Positions 27,555-36,231 of a stretch of DNA of 64,000 nt are shown here, piece by piece (the stretch's first letter is position 1; each line of letters starts with the position of its first letter). A model generated the notes under the pieces. That model searched no databases, was not told where the DNA came from, and saw only the letters and a program-made list of their open reading frames with translations. The stretch spans positions 1-64,000 of the forward strand of contig CAJYTK010000021.1 in NCBI GenBank assembly GCA_913777615.1, in the 5' to 3' direction. Source of the DNA: an uncultured Agrobacterium sp. GTDB taxonomy: Bacteria > Pseudomonadota > Alphaproteobacteria > Rhizobiales > Rhizobiaceae. A program made the translations under genes and the position numbers.

Positions 27555-28568
27555 ATGAAACATCTCCGGAACCGTCAGAACAGCACGCCCAGCAAGCGAT
27601 TAAAGGTTGGATTTGTTCTTTCGAAGTCCTTTACGCTATCGCCATTCGCGTTGTTCATCGATACGCTTCGGCTTGCAAGTGACGAGACAGACCATTCCGG
27701 ACGCGTCTTTGCCGACTGGCATGTTCTCGGCAGCACGCGACATTTGATCACGTCAAGCTGCGGTGTTCAGATTGCGCCGACGAGTGACTTCATCGATCCC
27801 GTCAATTTCGATTATATCGTTGTCGTGGGTGGGCTCCTGAGCGTGCCGGAACCGGTCGATTACATGACCATGACGTTCCTCAAAAATGCCGCTGCGAAGG
27901 GCGTAAGGATGATCGGCGTCTGCACCGGATCATTCATTCTTGCTGAAGCCGGCCTGCTTGATGGTCATGAGGTTTGTGTCAGTTGGCTTCACTACCAGGC
28001 GTTTCAGGAGCGTTTTCCGCATCTTGTCGTGCGTCCCGATCGCCTGTTTCATCTCGAGGGGCGAAGGGGGTCTTGTGCGGGCGGCAGCAGTTCGGCGGAT
28101 CTGGCCAACGTCATCGTGGAGCGCCATATCGGTCGGGACGCGGCCCGCAATGCGCTTGAGGTCCTCCAGATGGAGAGGGTCAGGAGTTCCAGCGCACCGC
28201 AATCGCGCCAGCCGCTCAGGATGCAAGTCAAGGAACCACGTGTTCTCGCTGCCCTGATCACGATGGAGCAGCATCTGTCGGGCGACATCACCACAGAACG
28301 GCTTGCAAAATCGGCGGGCCTCTGCCGTAGACAGCTGGAGCGTTTGTTCGAAACGACGATCGGTATGCCGCCTGCGGCAGCTTACAGGCAGCTTCGCCTC
28401 GAGCGTGCGTTCGAGTTGTTGACGAAAACAGACCGTGAAGTTACCGAAGTTGCCTTCGACGTGGGTTACGTGAACCCCTCTCACTTCACCAAGTCCTTCA
28501 AGCTGGCTTTTGGTGAAACGCCGTCGAGCGCCAGATCCAAGAGGTTGGCGGAAGGCACCTCTCAATAA
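27555..28568 (+). CDS. GlxA-type transcriptional regulator (DJ-1/PfpI domain plus AraC helix-turn-helix)
   Basis: 337 residues. About 15-190 is a class I amidotransferase-like (DJ-1/PfpI) domain that keeps the nucleophile-elbow Cys in IGVCTGSF; about 235-325 is an AraC DNA-binding domain with two helix-turn-helix units and the GYVNPSHFTKSFKLAFG signature. Family members sense amino acids, betaines or other amines without being proteases. It stands alone between two long non-coding stretches, so its target cannot be told from context. Confidence 0.93.
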   Translation: MKHLRNRQNSTPSKRLKVGFVLSKSFTLSPFALFIDTLRLASDETDHSGRVFADWHVLGSTRHLITSSCGVQIAPTSDFIDPVNFDYIVVVGGLLSVPEPVDYMTMTFLKNAAAKGVRMIGVCTGSFILAEAGLLDGHEVCVSWLHYQAFQERFPHLVVRPDRLFHLEGRRGSCAGGSSSADLANVIVERHIGRDAARNALEVLQMERVRSSSAPQSRQPLRMQVKEPRVLAALITMEQHLSGDITTERLAKSAGLCRRQLERLFETTIGMPPAAAYRQLRLERAFELLTKTDREVTEVAFDVGYVNPSHFTKSFKLAFGETPSSARSKRLAEGTSQ

Positions 28569-28798
28569 AACATTGATCTTTTTCCGACGCGATTGCGGCT
28601 CTATCGCATTGCTATCGGGATAGTGCTTACCCGGTCAATGGTACCAGGTAGAAGGAGCGAGCGGCGTCACCGCCCAGTCTCGATCCTAGCCATCGAACGG
28701 CGAAACGATCTAACGATAGCGCGCAAGGCTAAGGCAGTCGTTCTGGATAAAATGCGTGGCGAAGTCGCTTGACCACTCTGCGTGTCGTGTCTTCGAAA

Positions 28799-28830
28799 TA
28801 GGGCCTTAATCGATCACGATAAAGGCCCTA
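28799..28830 (-). terminator. Terminator of the psicose operon
   Basis: Stem TAGGGCCTT / AAGGCCCTA with a 14-nt loop, followed on the minus strand by TTTCG, about 20 bp after the last gene of the operon. The short T-run makes it moderate in strength. Confidence 0.6.
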
Positions 28831-28851
28831 CCTCATCGGTATCCTGCGAAC

Positions 28852-29718
28852 TCAGCCTAGAACGAAGCGAGAGAATGCAAGCGAGTTTTTCGCATCCTCA
28901 TCCATCTTCGCAGCATCAGCGCCGCCCGTCAGATCGCGCCAGACCTTGATATCGGAGCCGATCGTGCCGCCGGTCTTGACGAAGGGCTCCATGACGACTG
29001 CGCCGGTATAGTTGATTTCTCGTAGCGCTGCGCCAATCTCATGCCATGGCATTCTACCCTTGCCCGGTACACGGCGGTTGCTCTCACCGGTGTGAAAATG
29101 ACCGAGAAGAGGGCCAGCAGTGCGAATTGCATCGCCAAAGCTGTCTTCCTCGATGTTCATGTGGAAGGTATCTAGCATGACTTTGACGTTGGACTTGCCA
29201 ACATCCTTCACGAATGCAACGCCTTCGGCGGCCGTGTTGAGAACGTGGTTCTCGAAGCGGTTCAAAACTTCGATACACAGATTGATGCCGAGATCGTTGG
29301 CGAAATCCGCAATGCCGTGAATACCTTCCACGCCACGTGCACGGTCGCCTTCTTTGTCCACCGGCTGCGAATAGTCGATCGGCCAGTAAGAATGCAGCGC
29401 GCCACCGATCGTGTGAATATCGAGCTTGGCGACATTGCTCAGCGTCTTCTCGAAGAACGCCTTGCCTGCCTCCCGCACAGCCTTATCGGGCGAGGACAGG
29501 TTCTTCGACTTGGATGGACCGATACCTGCCGTCAGAATGATGCCGTTGTCGCGGGCGCTTTGCTTGATGGTCGCGAGTTCGGCATCGCTATAGTCATTGA
29601 TATGATGAGCGGCAACTTCGATCACGTCGAAGCCGAGCTTGGCGACCTTCTCTACATAGGGGCCGAACTTGGCGCTCCACTCATGTTCCCAGTAGGAGTA
29701 ATAGATTCCGTGTTTCAT
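28852..29718 (-). CDS. dpe: D-psicose (D-allulose) 3-epimerase
   Basis: 288 residues, almost identical in my memory to the Agrobacterium tumefaciens enzyme, beginning MKHGIYYSYWEHEWS. It is a TIM barrel with the metal ligands Glu150, Asp183, His209 and Glu244 and the substrate-binding Arg215, all in place. It interconverts D-psicose and D-fructose at C3 with Mn2+ or Co2+, so imported psicose can enter fructose metabolism. It is the last gene of the operon 28852-35989 and shares its LacI control. Confidence 0.95.
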   Translation of the reverse strand: MKHGIYYSYWEHEWSAKFGPYVEKVAKLGFDVIEVAAHHINDYSDAELATIKQSARDNGIILTAGIGPSKSKNLSSPDKAVREAGKAFFEKTLSNVAKLDIHTIGGALHSYWPIDYSQPVDKEGDRARGVEGIHGIADFANDLGINLCIEVLNRFENHVLNTAAEGVAFVKDVGKSNVKVMLDTFHMNIEEDSFGDAIRTAGPLLGHFHTGESNRRVPGKGRMPWHEIGAALREINYTGAVVMEPFVKTGGTIGSDIKVWRDLTGGADAAKMDEDAKNSLAFSRFVLG

Positions 29719-29799
29719 AGCAGGCTCTCGCTGTTGTCGTTTGATGTCTGTCTTGATTGCAAAAGTGGTGTTAGGGGCCGAGCAGGATGCAGCAGCGTT

Positions 29800-30456
29800 T
29801 CACTCTCTCCCTGGATTCTTCAGCCTGAGATCGGGCTCGGCGGCGGTTTTCATGATGAAGATGCCGTTTGGCAGATCGTTTTCCTCGACCTTGCGATCGA
29901 TTTCGGCCTCATCGAGACCGAAACCGCGCCAACGCGCCCGTAGCCTCTCACGCAGGTCATCCTCCTCGACGTCGACGAAGACCGTGAAATCAAAGATCGG
30001 TTTCAGCCTGTCCCACGGAGATTGCTTCGCCAGCAGATAGTTGCCCTCGCAGACGATGATTTCCACCGATTGCGGAATGAGCCGGCCGCCGGCGCGCGCG
30101 ATCTCGATGGACCGATCAAAGACAGGAACGGCGATAACGTCGTCTTCGTTGGCCTTAAGGCGCTCCAGCATGTGCCGCAGGCCGAGAACGTCGAAGGTAT
30201 CGATCGCACCCTTGAAGGCGCGTCTACCCATAGCCTCCAGAACTGCGTCGTCGTAGTGATAGCCGTCCATGGGAAATAGCGCTGCAGCGATACCGCTTTC
30301 GCTGATAATATGGTCCACGACACGTTCGGCGATGGTGGATTTGCCCGATCCCGGCGCACCGGCAATCGCGATCATGAGCCTTTGCCGCTGATTGTCGGAG
30401 AAACGTTTCATGGCTAGGCTGGCGATTTCACGGGCGTTGTCTTCAATGATAGTCAA
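29800..30456 (-). CDS. P-loop sugar kinase (FrcK/uridine kinase-like)
   Basis: 218 residues with Walker A GAPGSGKST at about 33-41 and the PMDGYHYDD motif characteristic of the PanK/uridine-kinase-like group that includes the FrcK kinase of rhizobial fructose transporter operons. VCEGNYLL holds the second acidic cluster. It may phosphorylate fructose or psicose after import. It sits between the two epimerase genes of the psicose operon, so it completes a route from psicose to a hexose phosphate. Confidence 0.85.
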   Translation of the reverse strand: MTIIEDNAREIASLAMKRFSDNQRQRLMIAIAGAPGSGKSTIAERVVDHIISESGIAAALFPMDGYHYDDAVLEAMGRRAFKGAIDTFDVLGLRHMLERLKANEDDVIAVPVFDRSIEIARAGGRLIPQSVEIIVCEGNYLLAKQSPWDRLKPIFDFTVFVDVEEDDLRERLRARWRGFGLDEAEIDRKVEENDLPNGIFIMKTAAEPDLRLKNPGRE

Positions 30457-30501
30457 GGCTTTGGCTCGCGTGATGATTTTAAAGAGGGTTTTCTCGGGCC
30501 G

Positions 30502-31359
30502 TTAGCGGCTGGCAAAGAGGCCGTATTGAGCGGCCTTGTCGCGCAGGAACGGAATTCCCTTGTCAAGTACGTCCTCTGCACTGGGGGCGACCGCTCGCCA
30601 GGTAGAGGTTGGGCCTGCCATGAAATCAGGCAACCCGCCGAAGCTTTCCAGAACCAGAAGTCCATCGAAATCAATGGCCGCAAGCGCACCGAAAAGTTCG
30701 TCCCAGGCGATGTTGCCAAAACCGGGAGTGCCGCGGTCGCTTTCCGACATGTGCATGTATTTCAGGTGATCCCGCGCAGCGACAATTCCGCTCGCCAGAC
30801 CCTTTTCCTCTAGGTTCATGTGGAACGTGTCGAGATGGACGAAGACGTTCTCCATGCCGATGCGCTCGACGAGATCAACCACTTGTTGCGCGGTATTGAG
30901 GAGATGGTTTTCGTAGCGATTGACCGCTTCGATACCAAACTGCAGGCCGAGCGATTTTGCGTGTTTTGCGACGGCACCCAAGGCACGGGTCAGATTGTCA
31001 TATTCGCCGTGCGTCGGTGCAAAGCCCGTACGTTCGGTCGTTCCACCGAAGGTGACGCCGGTGAGTGCTTCGGCACCGATCTCTGCAGCCTTGTCGAGAG
31101 CAGCCGTCAGGTGATCGATTGCCGCGTCAGGGCGAGCCGAGGCCCAGGCATGTTCCGGCAAAACCAGCGAACATGTTGCCCGCAGCTCATGCTTTTCGAG
31201 AAGCGCGCGGCTGTGGGCTGCATCGACCGAGGAAATGTCGAAAAACGGTATTTCGATATAGTCCTGATTGTAATTCGCGGCTCCCGCAATGGCGCGTTCG
31301 GCGCTTGCGTGGTCCCATACGCTCGTCCACATCATTGCGTGAACACCAAATCCTTGCAT
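30502..31359 (-). CDS. Second D-tagatose 3-epimerase-family TIM barrel
   Basis: 285 residues. The same ketose 3-epimerase active site as the psicose enzyme can be aligned: Glu144, Asp177, His203, Arg209 and Glu238 in the contexts IEAVNRYENH, HLDTFHMN, MHMSESDRG and VLESFGG. Overall it is clearly distinct from the 28852 enzyme, so it is not a recent copy. It may act on another ketose or on the phosphorylated sugar. It starts 1 bp after the permease stop, in the psicose operon. Confidence 0.88.
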   Translation of the reverse strand: MQGFGVHAMMWTSVWDHASAERAIAGAANYNQDYIEIPFFDISSVDAAHSRALLEKHELRATCSLVLPEHAWASARPDAAIDHLTAALDKAAEIGAEALTGVTFGGTTERTGFAPTHGEYDNLTRALGAVAKHAKSLGLQFGIEAVNRYENHLLNTAQQVVDLVERIGMENVFVHLDTFHMNLEEKGLASGIVAARDHLKYMHMSESDRGTPGFGNIAWDELFGALAAIDFDGLLVLESFGGLPDFMAGPTSTWRAVAPSAEDVLDKGIPFLRDKAAQYGLFASR

Positions 31360-31360
31360 A

Positions 31361-32356
31361 TTATGCTTTCCTTCTGCGCGATGTGGCGAATCTCGACGCC
31401 AACGTCCTTGCCGCCATGACGACGATCATCAACACGCCCCATAGCGCCGTGGCAAGATGCTGGTTCGCGCCCATGAGGTTTAGACCAGAGGAAAGAAGCT
31501 GGAGAACGATCAGCGCAACGAAGACCGGCAGGACACGACCGAAGCCGCCGAATGGATTGATACCACCCAGAAATGCGGCGAGTACCGTGATCAGAAGGTA
31601 GGACTCGCCATGTCCGACGCGCACGGAGTTGAAGCGGGCCAGCATGATAAGGCCTGCAATCGCGCACATCACACCCGACAGTGTGTAGACAAGGATCAGG
31701 ATACGCCGGGTATTAAGGCCTGAGTAGCGGGCGGATTCAATATTGGAACCGATCATCAAGAGCCCGAAGCCGAGCTTTGCCCTGGTCAGCAATACATGCC
31801 ATAGCCCGACGCAAGCGATGAAAATGATGAGCGGGATGGGCAGGCCGAGAACCGAACCGTGACCGATTGTGGACACGTAATCAGGAAAGCCGGAAATATC
31901 GCCGCCGCGCGTGAGGAATTCACCAAGCCCGCGCAGGAAGATCATCATCGATAGGGTGACGAGGATGGGATGCGCCCGCGTGTAGGCAATGGCCGCACCT
32001 GTGAGCGCGCCAGCGGCTGCGCCGGTGAGGAGCGCGGCAAGACACGCCAGAAGAAAGGCGCTCGGCGGTGCGTTTACCCCGCCGTGGGCCTGCAACACCC
32101 ATGCTGCGGCAAGGCCCGAAAGGTTGGCGGCGAATGTGATCGACAGGTTAATCCCACCGGTCAAAAGCGGAAGCAGCATGGCGAGCGTCAGAAGGCCGAG
32201 TTCGGGAAGCTGGAAAGCCACTGAACCGAAGGTCCCAGCCGACAGAAAATTATCCGCCAGCGTTCCGAAGACGACCATTACTGCGACAAAGGCAACGAGG
32301 GGTCCCGCCATGTCCGCGCCGAACGTCGCGTTGAACTTTTGCGTGAAGGATGTCAT
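31361..32356 (-). CDS. Sugar ABC permease (RbsC type), second of the psicose operon
   Basis: 331 residues with 8-10 hydrophobic segments and the CUT2 permease motifs LTGGINLSIT (about 65-75) and FLGGINPFGGFG near the C-terminus. It overlaps the preceding permease gene by 4 nt, so the importer uses two different permeases, as in the LsrCD type rather than the single RbsC type. Confidence 0.92.
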   Translation of the reverse strand: MTSFTQKFNATFGADMAGPLVAFVAVMVVFGTLADNFLSAGTFGSVAFQLPELGLLTLAMLLPLLTGGINLSITFAANLSGLAAAWVLQAHGGVNAPPSAFLLACLAALLTGAAAGALTGAAIAYTRAHPILVTLSMMIFLRGLGEFLTRGGDISGFPDYVSTIGHGSVLGLPIPLIIFIACVGLWHVLLTRAKLGFGLLMIGSNIESARYSGLNTRRILILVYTLSGVMCAIAGLIMLARFNSVRVGHGESYLLITVLAAFLGGINPFGGFGRVLPVFVALIVLQLLSSGLNLMGANQHLATALWGVLMIVVMAARTLASRFATSRRRKA

Positions 32357-33366
32357 CGGCGCGCGCTTCCCTGTTTTGAACTCTTCATGGCGGACGGCAG
32401 AAGTTTATCGAAGCGGGTCGAAGAGAGCGTGATGGCGATGAGAATGATGGCGCCGACGACCATCTTGAAGGCGAAGGGCGATACGCCCATCAGGTTGAGA
32501 CCGTTCTGAGTTATTGAAACAAGCAGAACGCCAAGCACGCAGCCGATGACCGACCCCTTGCCGCCGCCAAGCCGGGCACCGCCGAGAACGGTTGCGGCGA
32601 GAACATCGAGCTCGCGGCCATAAAGCGCGTTTGGCACAACCTCCTGCGCATAATGCGCCTGCATCAGTCCCGCAATTCCAGCCATGAGGCCGAGCCAGCC
32701 AAACGAAAGATAATGCATCGCGCCGATGTTGATGCCGAAGCGTCGAGCACCTTCCGGATTGTCTCCGAATGCGTAGAGCTGACGACCGATGGTGGTGCGC
32801 GAGATCATGAACCAGGTGGCGATGCAGCAGAGGATCATCACGACGACCGGCAGCGTCAATTCAATCCAAGACCCGTCGCTCATCTCGTGTTCGTAGAAGA
32901 CGACACGGGTGGAAAGCCACTCCGGCAGATCGTAGATCGAGACCCCCTTGGTGAAGAACATCAAGAGACCGAAGAAGATGTTGAAGGTGGAGATCGTCGC
33001 GACGATGGAGATGATCTTCAGCCGCCAGACGAGAAACGCATTGATGACGCCGAGGCCGATACCGACACCACCGGCGATGATGAAGCCCTCTGCCCAGTTG
33101 CCACCGCCGAGCGCGGAAAGAGCAAGCACAGTCACATATTGGACGACGGACGCCGCGACGGCGAAGGAGATGTCGATGCCACCTGAAATCAAAACGACCA
33201 GCAGGCCGACGGCGAAGATGATGTTGACGGCGGAAACATTCAGCACGTCGAAAGCGTTCGAAACTGTCAAAAAGCGATCGGTCCCGATCGACAGGCCTGC
33301 GCAGAGCAGGATCGTCACGACGACCAGCGCGAATTCGGTAGTATTTCCCAGGATCAGCCTACGCAT
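32353..33366 (-). CDS. Sugar ABC permease (RbsC type), first of the psicose operon
   Basis: 337 residues, with ISGGIDISFA (about 60-70) and GGARLGGGKGS near the end, both family signatures. The start overlaps the ATPase stop by 8 nt. With the next gene it forms a heterodimeric membrane channel. Confidence 0.92.
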   Translation of the reverse strand: MRRLILGNTTEFALVVVTILLCAGLSIGTDRFLTVSNAFDVLNVSAVNIIFAVGLLVVLISGGIDISFAVAASVVQYVTVLALSALGGGNWAEGFIIAGGVGIGLGVINAFLVWRLKIISIVATISTFNIFFGLLMFFTKGVSIYDLPEWLSTRVVFYEHEMSDGSWIELTLPVVVMILCCIATWFMISRTTIGRQLYAFGDNPEGARRFGINIGAMHYLSFGWLGLMAGIAGLMQAHYAQEVVPNALYGRELDVLAATVLGGARLGGGKGSVIGCVLGVLLVSITQNGLNLMGVSPFAFKMVVGAIILIAITLSSTRFDKLLPSAMKSSKQGSARR

Positions 33367-34849
33367 AGATGGCAGTCTCCAGTTCGGTCATAGACATGGC
33401 ACGTGGATCGTAGGTTGCGTGGAAGCGTCCTTCGACCATGTGAACGATCCGGTCTGAATTGAAATAGACCTCCGGTGCTTCATCGGAGATCAGGATGATG
33501 GAGAGGCCTTGAGCCGCAAGCTTGCGAACGATCTCGAAAATACCGGCGCGCGCGCCGACATCGACGCCAACGGTCGGTGCATCGAGTATGAGGATTTTCG
33601 GGCCGATCGCCAGCCATTTGGCAATGGCGACACGCTGCTGGTTGCCGCCGGACAGCGTGCGGATCGGGTCTTCCGGCTGGCCGATCTTGACGCCGAGCGA
33701 GCCGATCCAGTTCTTGACGACCGCGGCTTTTTTCGACGGCGAAATCAGCCCGCCGACAAGCAATTTATTGAGCGAAGCCATGATGAGATTGTCGGCAATC
33801 GATTGCGGCTGGTTGAGCCCGAGTGACAGACGGTCTTCGGAGAGATAGGCAATACCTGCCCGAATGGCGTCGCGGTTCGAGCCGAACTTCACCGGTTTGC
33901 CTTCGAGCCGAATTTCACCGGCATGCGGACGATGCATTCCAAACAGCGTCAAAGCGAGTTCTGTGCGGCCGGCGCCAAGCAGACCAGTAATGCCGAGCGT
34001 TTCCCCCCGGCGCAGTTCGAAGGAAACATCTTCGAATTCGCCATGCCGCGTCAGTCCGCGAACGGAGAGTACAACAGGCTGATCGTCATGGTCGGTAGCG
34101 ATGACGGCGCTATCGAAGAGGCGGCCAGTCATGAGTTCTGTGACGCGCGACTGCGTCATGCCATCGACCGGATAGACGCCGACAAGCGAGCCGTCGCGCA
34201 GCACAGTGATCCGGTTCGATATTTCGAGCACTTCGGCCAGTCGATGGGAAACGAAAACGACGGCCACGCCCGACGCTGACAGATTGCGCACGATGTCGAT
34301 CAGATAATCGGTTTCAGATTGCGTCAGTGAGGCTGTCGGCTCGTCCATGAACACCAGACGCGCCTCACCGACCAGAGCGCGTGCGATGGCGACGATCTGG
34401 CGCTGCGCAATGGGAAGTTCCTTGAGTGGACGATCCAGATCGATCTCGACCCCGAGCCGGGCCAAGGCCTGTTCGGCGGCATTTCGGATTGCGGTCTTAT
34501 CGACCAGCCCGAATTTGCCCTTCATGGCGTGCTGGAAGCCAATATTCTCAGCGACCGTCATTTCATCGAAAAGCGCCAGATCCTGCCAGATCACCTGAAT
34601 GCCAAGAGACTGAGCAAGCGCCGGCGTCATGGCTGGGACTGCCCTGCCGTCGAACAGCAGTTCCGCGCCCGCTTCCGGTTTGTAGACGCCGGTGATGACT
34701 TTGATGAGCGTGCTCTTGCCGCAGCCGTTTTCGCCGGCCAGACAATGCACCTCGCCAGGATTGACCTCGAAAGCAACGCTCTTGAGCGCTCTAACGCCGC
34801 CGAAGGTTACGCTGATATTCTTCAAGGACAAGAGCGGTTTGTCGCTCAT
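33359..34849 (-). CDS. Double-domain sugar ABC ATPase of the psicose operon
   Basis: 496 residues, two ABC halves: Walker A GENGCGKST with Walker B LVFMDEPTA in the first; GLLGAGRTEL and the canonical signature LSGGNQQRV with ILILDAPTV in the second, where the catalytic Glu of Walker B is replaced by Ala, a frequent change in one half of these ATPases. RbsA/LsrA type. Powers sugar uptake by the two permeases downstream. Confidence 0.93.
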   Translation of the reverse strand: MSDKPLLSLKNISVTFGGVRALKSVAFEVNPGEVHCLAGENGCGKSTLIKVITGVYKPEAGAELLFDGRAVPAMTPALAQSLGIQVIWQDLALFDEMTVAENIGFQHAMKGKFGLVDKTAIRNAAEQALARLGVEIDLDRPLKELPIAQRQIVAIARALVGEARLVFMDEPTASLTQSETDYLIDIVRNLSASGVAVVFVSHRLAEVLEISNRITVLRDGSLVGVYPVDGMTQSRVTELMTGRLFDSAVIATDHDDQPVVLSVRGLTRHGEFEDVSFELRRGETLGITGLLGAGRTELALTLFGMHRPHAGEIRLEGKPVKFGSNRDAIRAGIAYLSEDRLSLGLNQPQSIADNLIMASLNKLLVGGLISPSKKAAVVKNWIGSLGVKIGQPEDPIRTLSGGNQQRVAIAKWLAIGPKILILDAPTVGVDVGARAGIFEIVRKLAAQGLSIILISDEAPEVYFNSDRIVHMVEGRFHATYDPRAMSMTELETAIYA

Positions 34850-34961
34850 GGCGCAATTATCTCCCTTCGCCCGGCTGGAGCAGGGCGTTATTCATTTTCT
34901 TGTTTTTGTTGATGATACCGTCGCGTAAACGGTTGGACTACGCGACGATAATCCGATTGAC

Positions 34962-34989
34962 CACCCGTGAAGCATAAGCGTCACGGGTG
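34962..34989 (-). promoter_or_regulatory. Intercistronic stem-loop after the psicose-binding protein gene
   Basis: A 9-bp perfect stem CACCCGTGA / TCACGGGTG with a 10-nt loop and no T-run, between the binding-protein and ATPase genes. Confidence 0.72.
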
Positions 34990-35011
34990 CAATCGCTGTG
35001 CCTGAAGCGGC

Positions 35012-35989
35012 TTAGAGACCCATGCCGACCAACTTGTCGATGCTTTCCTTGTCGATCTTCAGCAGTTGATCGACAACGATGGTGTTACCCTCGGGGTTGA
35101 TCTTCCCAAGACCTGGGATATCGTCGCCAGCCTTGGGTGTTTCACCCTTGGAGAGACGATCTGCCAAGGTGACGAAGACTTCGCCGGCCTGCTTGGGGTT
35201 CCACATAAAGCCGCCGGTCAGAGCGCCGCTCTTGATGAGCTTGGCGCCCTGTCCGGGAGAAAAGGGACCGATGACAAAGACTTTGCCATCCTTGCGGCGT
35301 TCTTCCACAGCGCGTCCTGCGCCGATGGGGCCTTGCGAACCGAAGGCCAGGAAGCCCTTGAGATCCTGGTTTGCAGACATGAGGTCGAGCGCTGTGGAAC
35401 GGCTCTTGTCCAAATCTTCTGCAACGCCATAACGGTCGCCAACCAGCTTCATGTCCGGATAATTCGCCTTGATGTAGGCAATTGCTGCGTCAGCCCAGGC
35501 GTTATGCAGCGGAACGGTGAGCGAACCGACGAAGACGGCATAGGAGCCCTTGCCGCCCATCTTTTCACCGAGAAGCTTGCCATGCGCTTCACCGAAGCCT
35601 TTGGCGGATGCCAGTTCGAAATCCCAGTCCGCGCCCTGCTGCTTCGGGGATTCATGCGTGATGACCTTGATGCCGGCCTCCTGTGCCTTTTTCAGCACGG
35701 GCTCAAGCACCTTCGCATCGTTTGGAACGACGCCGATGACATCGACCTTCTGTGCGATCAGGTCCTCGATGGCGCGAACCTGAAGGGCAGGGTCGGCGCT
35801 GGTCGGGCCGACCATGAAGCCGTTGACGCCGAGCTTAGCGCTTTGCTCCTTGATGCCTGCCTCCATGGCATTGAACCACGGAATACCGCCGATCTTGACG
35901 ACGACGCCCACCTTTGGTCCTTCAGCAAAAGCCGTGGACGCGAGCAAGGCAAGAGACAGACCCAATGCGGCTGAAATGATTTTCTTCAT
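35012..35989 (-). CDS. ABC sugar-binding protein of the psicose operon
   Basis: 325 residues from the ATG at 35989 behind GGAGGAGGAA. Sec signal peptide about 1-22 (cleavage near AFA-E). The mature part is a Peripla_BP_4 type-1 fold (GIPWFNAMEAG, VVPNDAKVLEP, GSQGPIGAGR), close to the LsrB/rhamnose-type branch. Given the epimerase in its operon it probably binds D-psicose or a related ketohexose in the periplasm. First gene of the operon. Confidence 0.9.
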   Translation of the reverse strand: MKKIISAALGLSLALLASTAFAEGPKVGVVVKIGGIPWFNAMEAGIKEQSAKLGVNGFMVGPTSADPALQVRAIEDLIAQKVDVIGVVPNDAKVLEPVLKKAQEAGIKVITHESPKQQGADWDFELASAKGFGEAHGKLLGEKMGGKGSYAVFVGSLTVPLHNAWADAAIAYIKANYPDMKLVGDRYGVAEDLDKSRSTALDLMSANQDLKGFLAFGSQGPIGAGRAVEERRKDGKVFVIGPFSPGQGAKLIKSGALTGGFMWNPKQAGEVFVTLADRLSKGETPKAGDDIPGLGKINPEGNTIVVDQLLKIDKESIDKLVGMGL

Positions 35990-36114
35990 GAATGTTCCTC
36001 CTCCAAAAGACGTGTACAGCAGGTGTCTCGCCACAGCTTTTGAGCTCTGTGTGCGATCGCTTCGATCTCGGCTATTCGAGATTTTCCTCCTGCTACTCCC
36101 ATAGCGCGCATCGT

Positions 36115-36134
36115 TTGCACAATCGATATTTCAA
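36115..36134. promoter_or_regulatory. LacI-type operator, site 1
   Basis: Palindrome centred on ATCGAT with outer arms TTG / CAA (TTGCACA-ATCGAT-ATTTCAA). Its left half matches the better site 22 bp to the right. Confidence 0.6.
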
Positions 36135-36136
36135 AG

Positions 36137-36156
36137 TTGCACAATCGATGGTGCAT
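36137..36156. promoter_or_regulatory. LacI-type operator, site 2
   Basis: TGCAC-A-ATCGAT-G-GTGCA: 5-bp outer arms and a 6-bp palindromic core, a classical LacI-family half-site pair. It lies between the psicose operon and the divergent repressor gene. Confidence 0.78.
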
Positions 36157-36231
36157 GGAGGTTAGGCGCGATTTTTACTTCCGTCAAGAGGCGGATTGCT
36201 CTACACATCGATTTCGCAAGGAGGACGAGAC

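Noticed and set aside
27900-27940. Cys-containing elbow read as a PfpI protease site
   Set aside because: The domain is fused to an AraC DNA-binding domain, as in GlxA-type regulators, which are not proteases.
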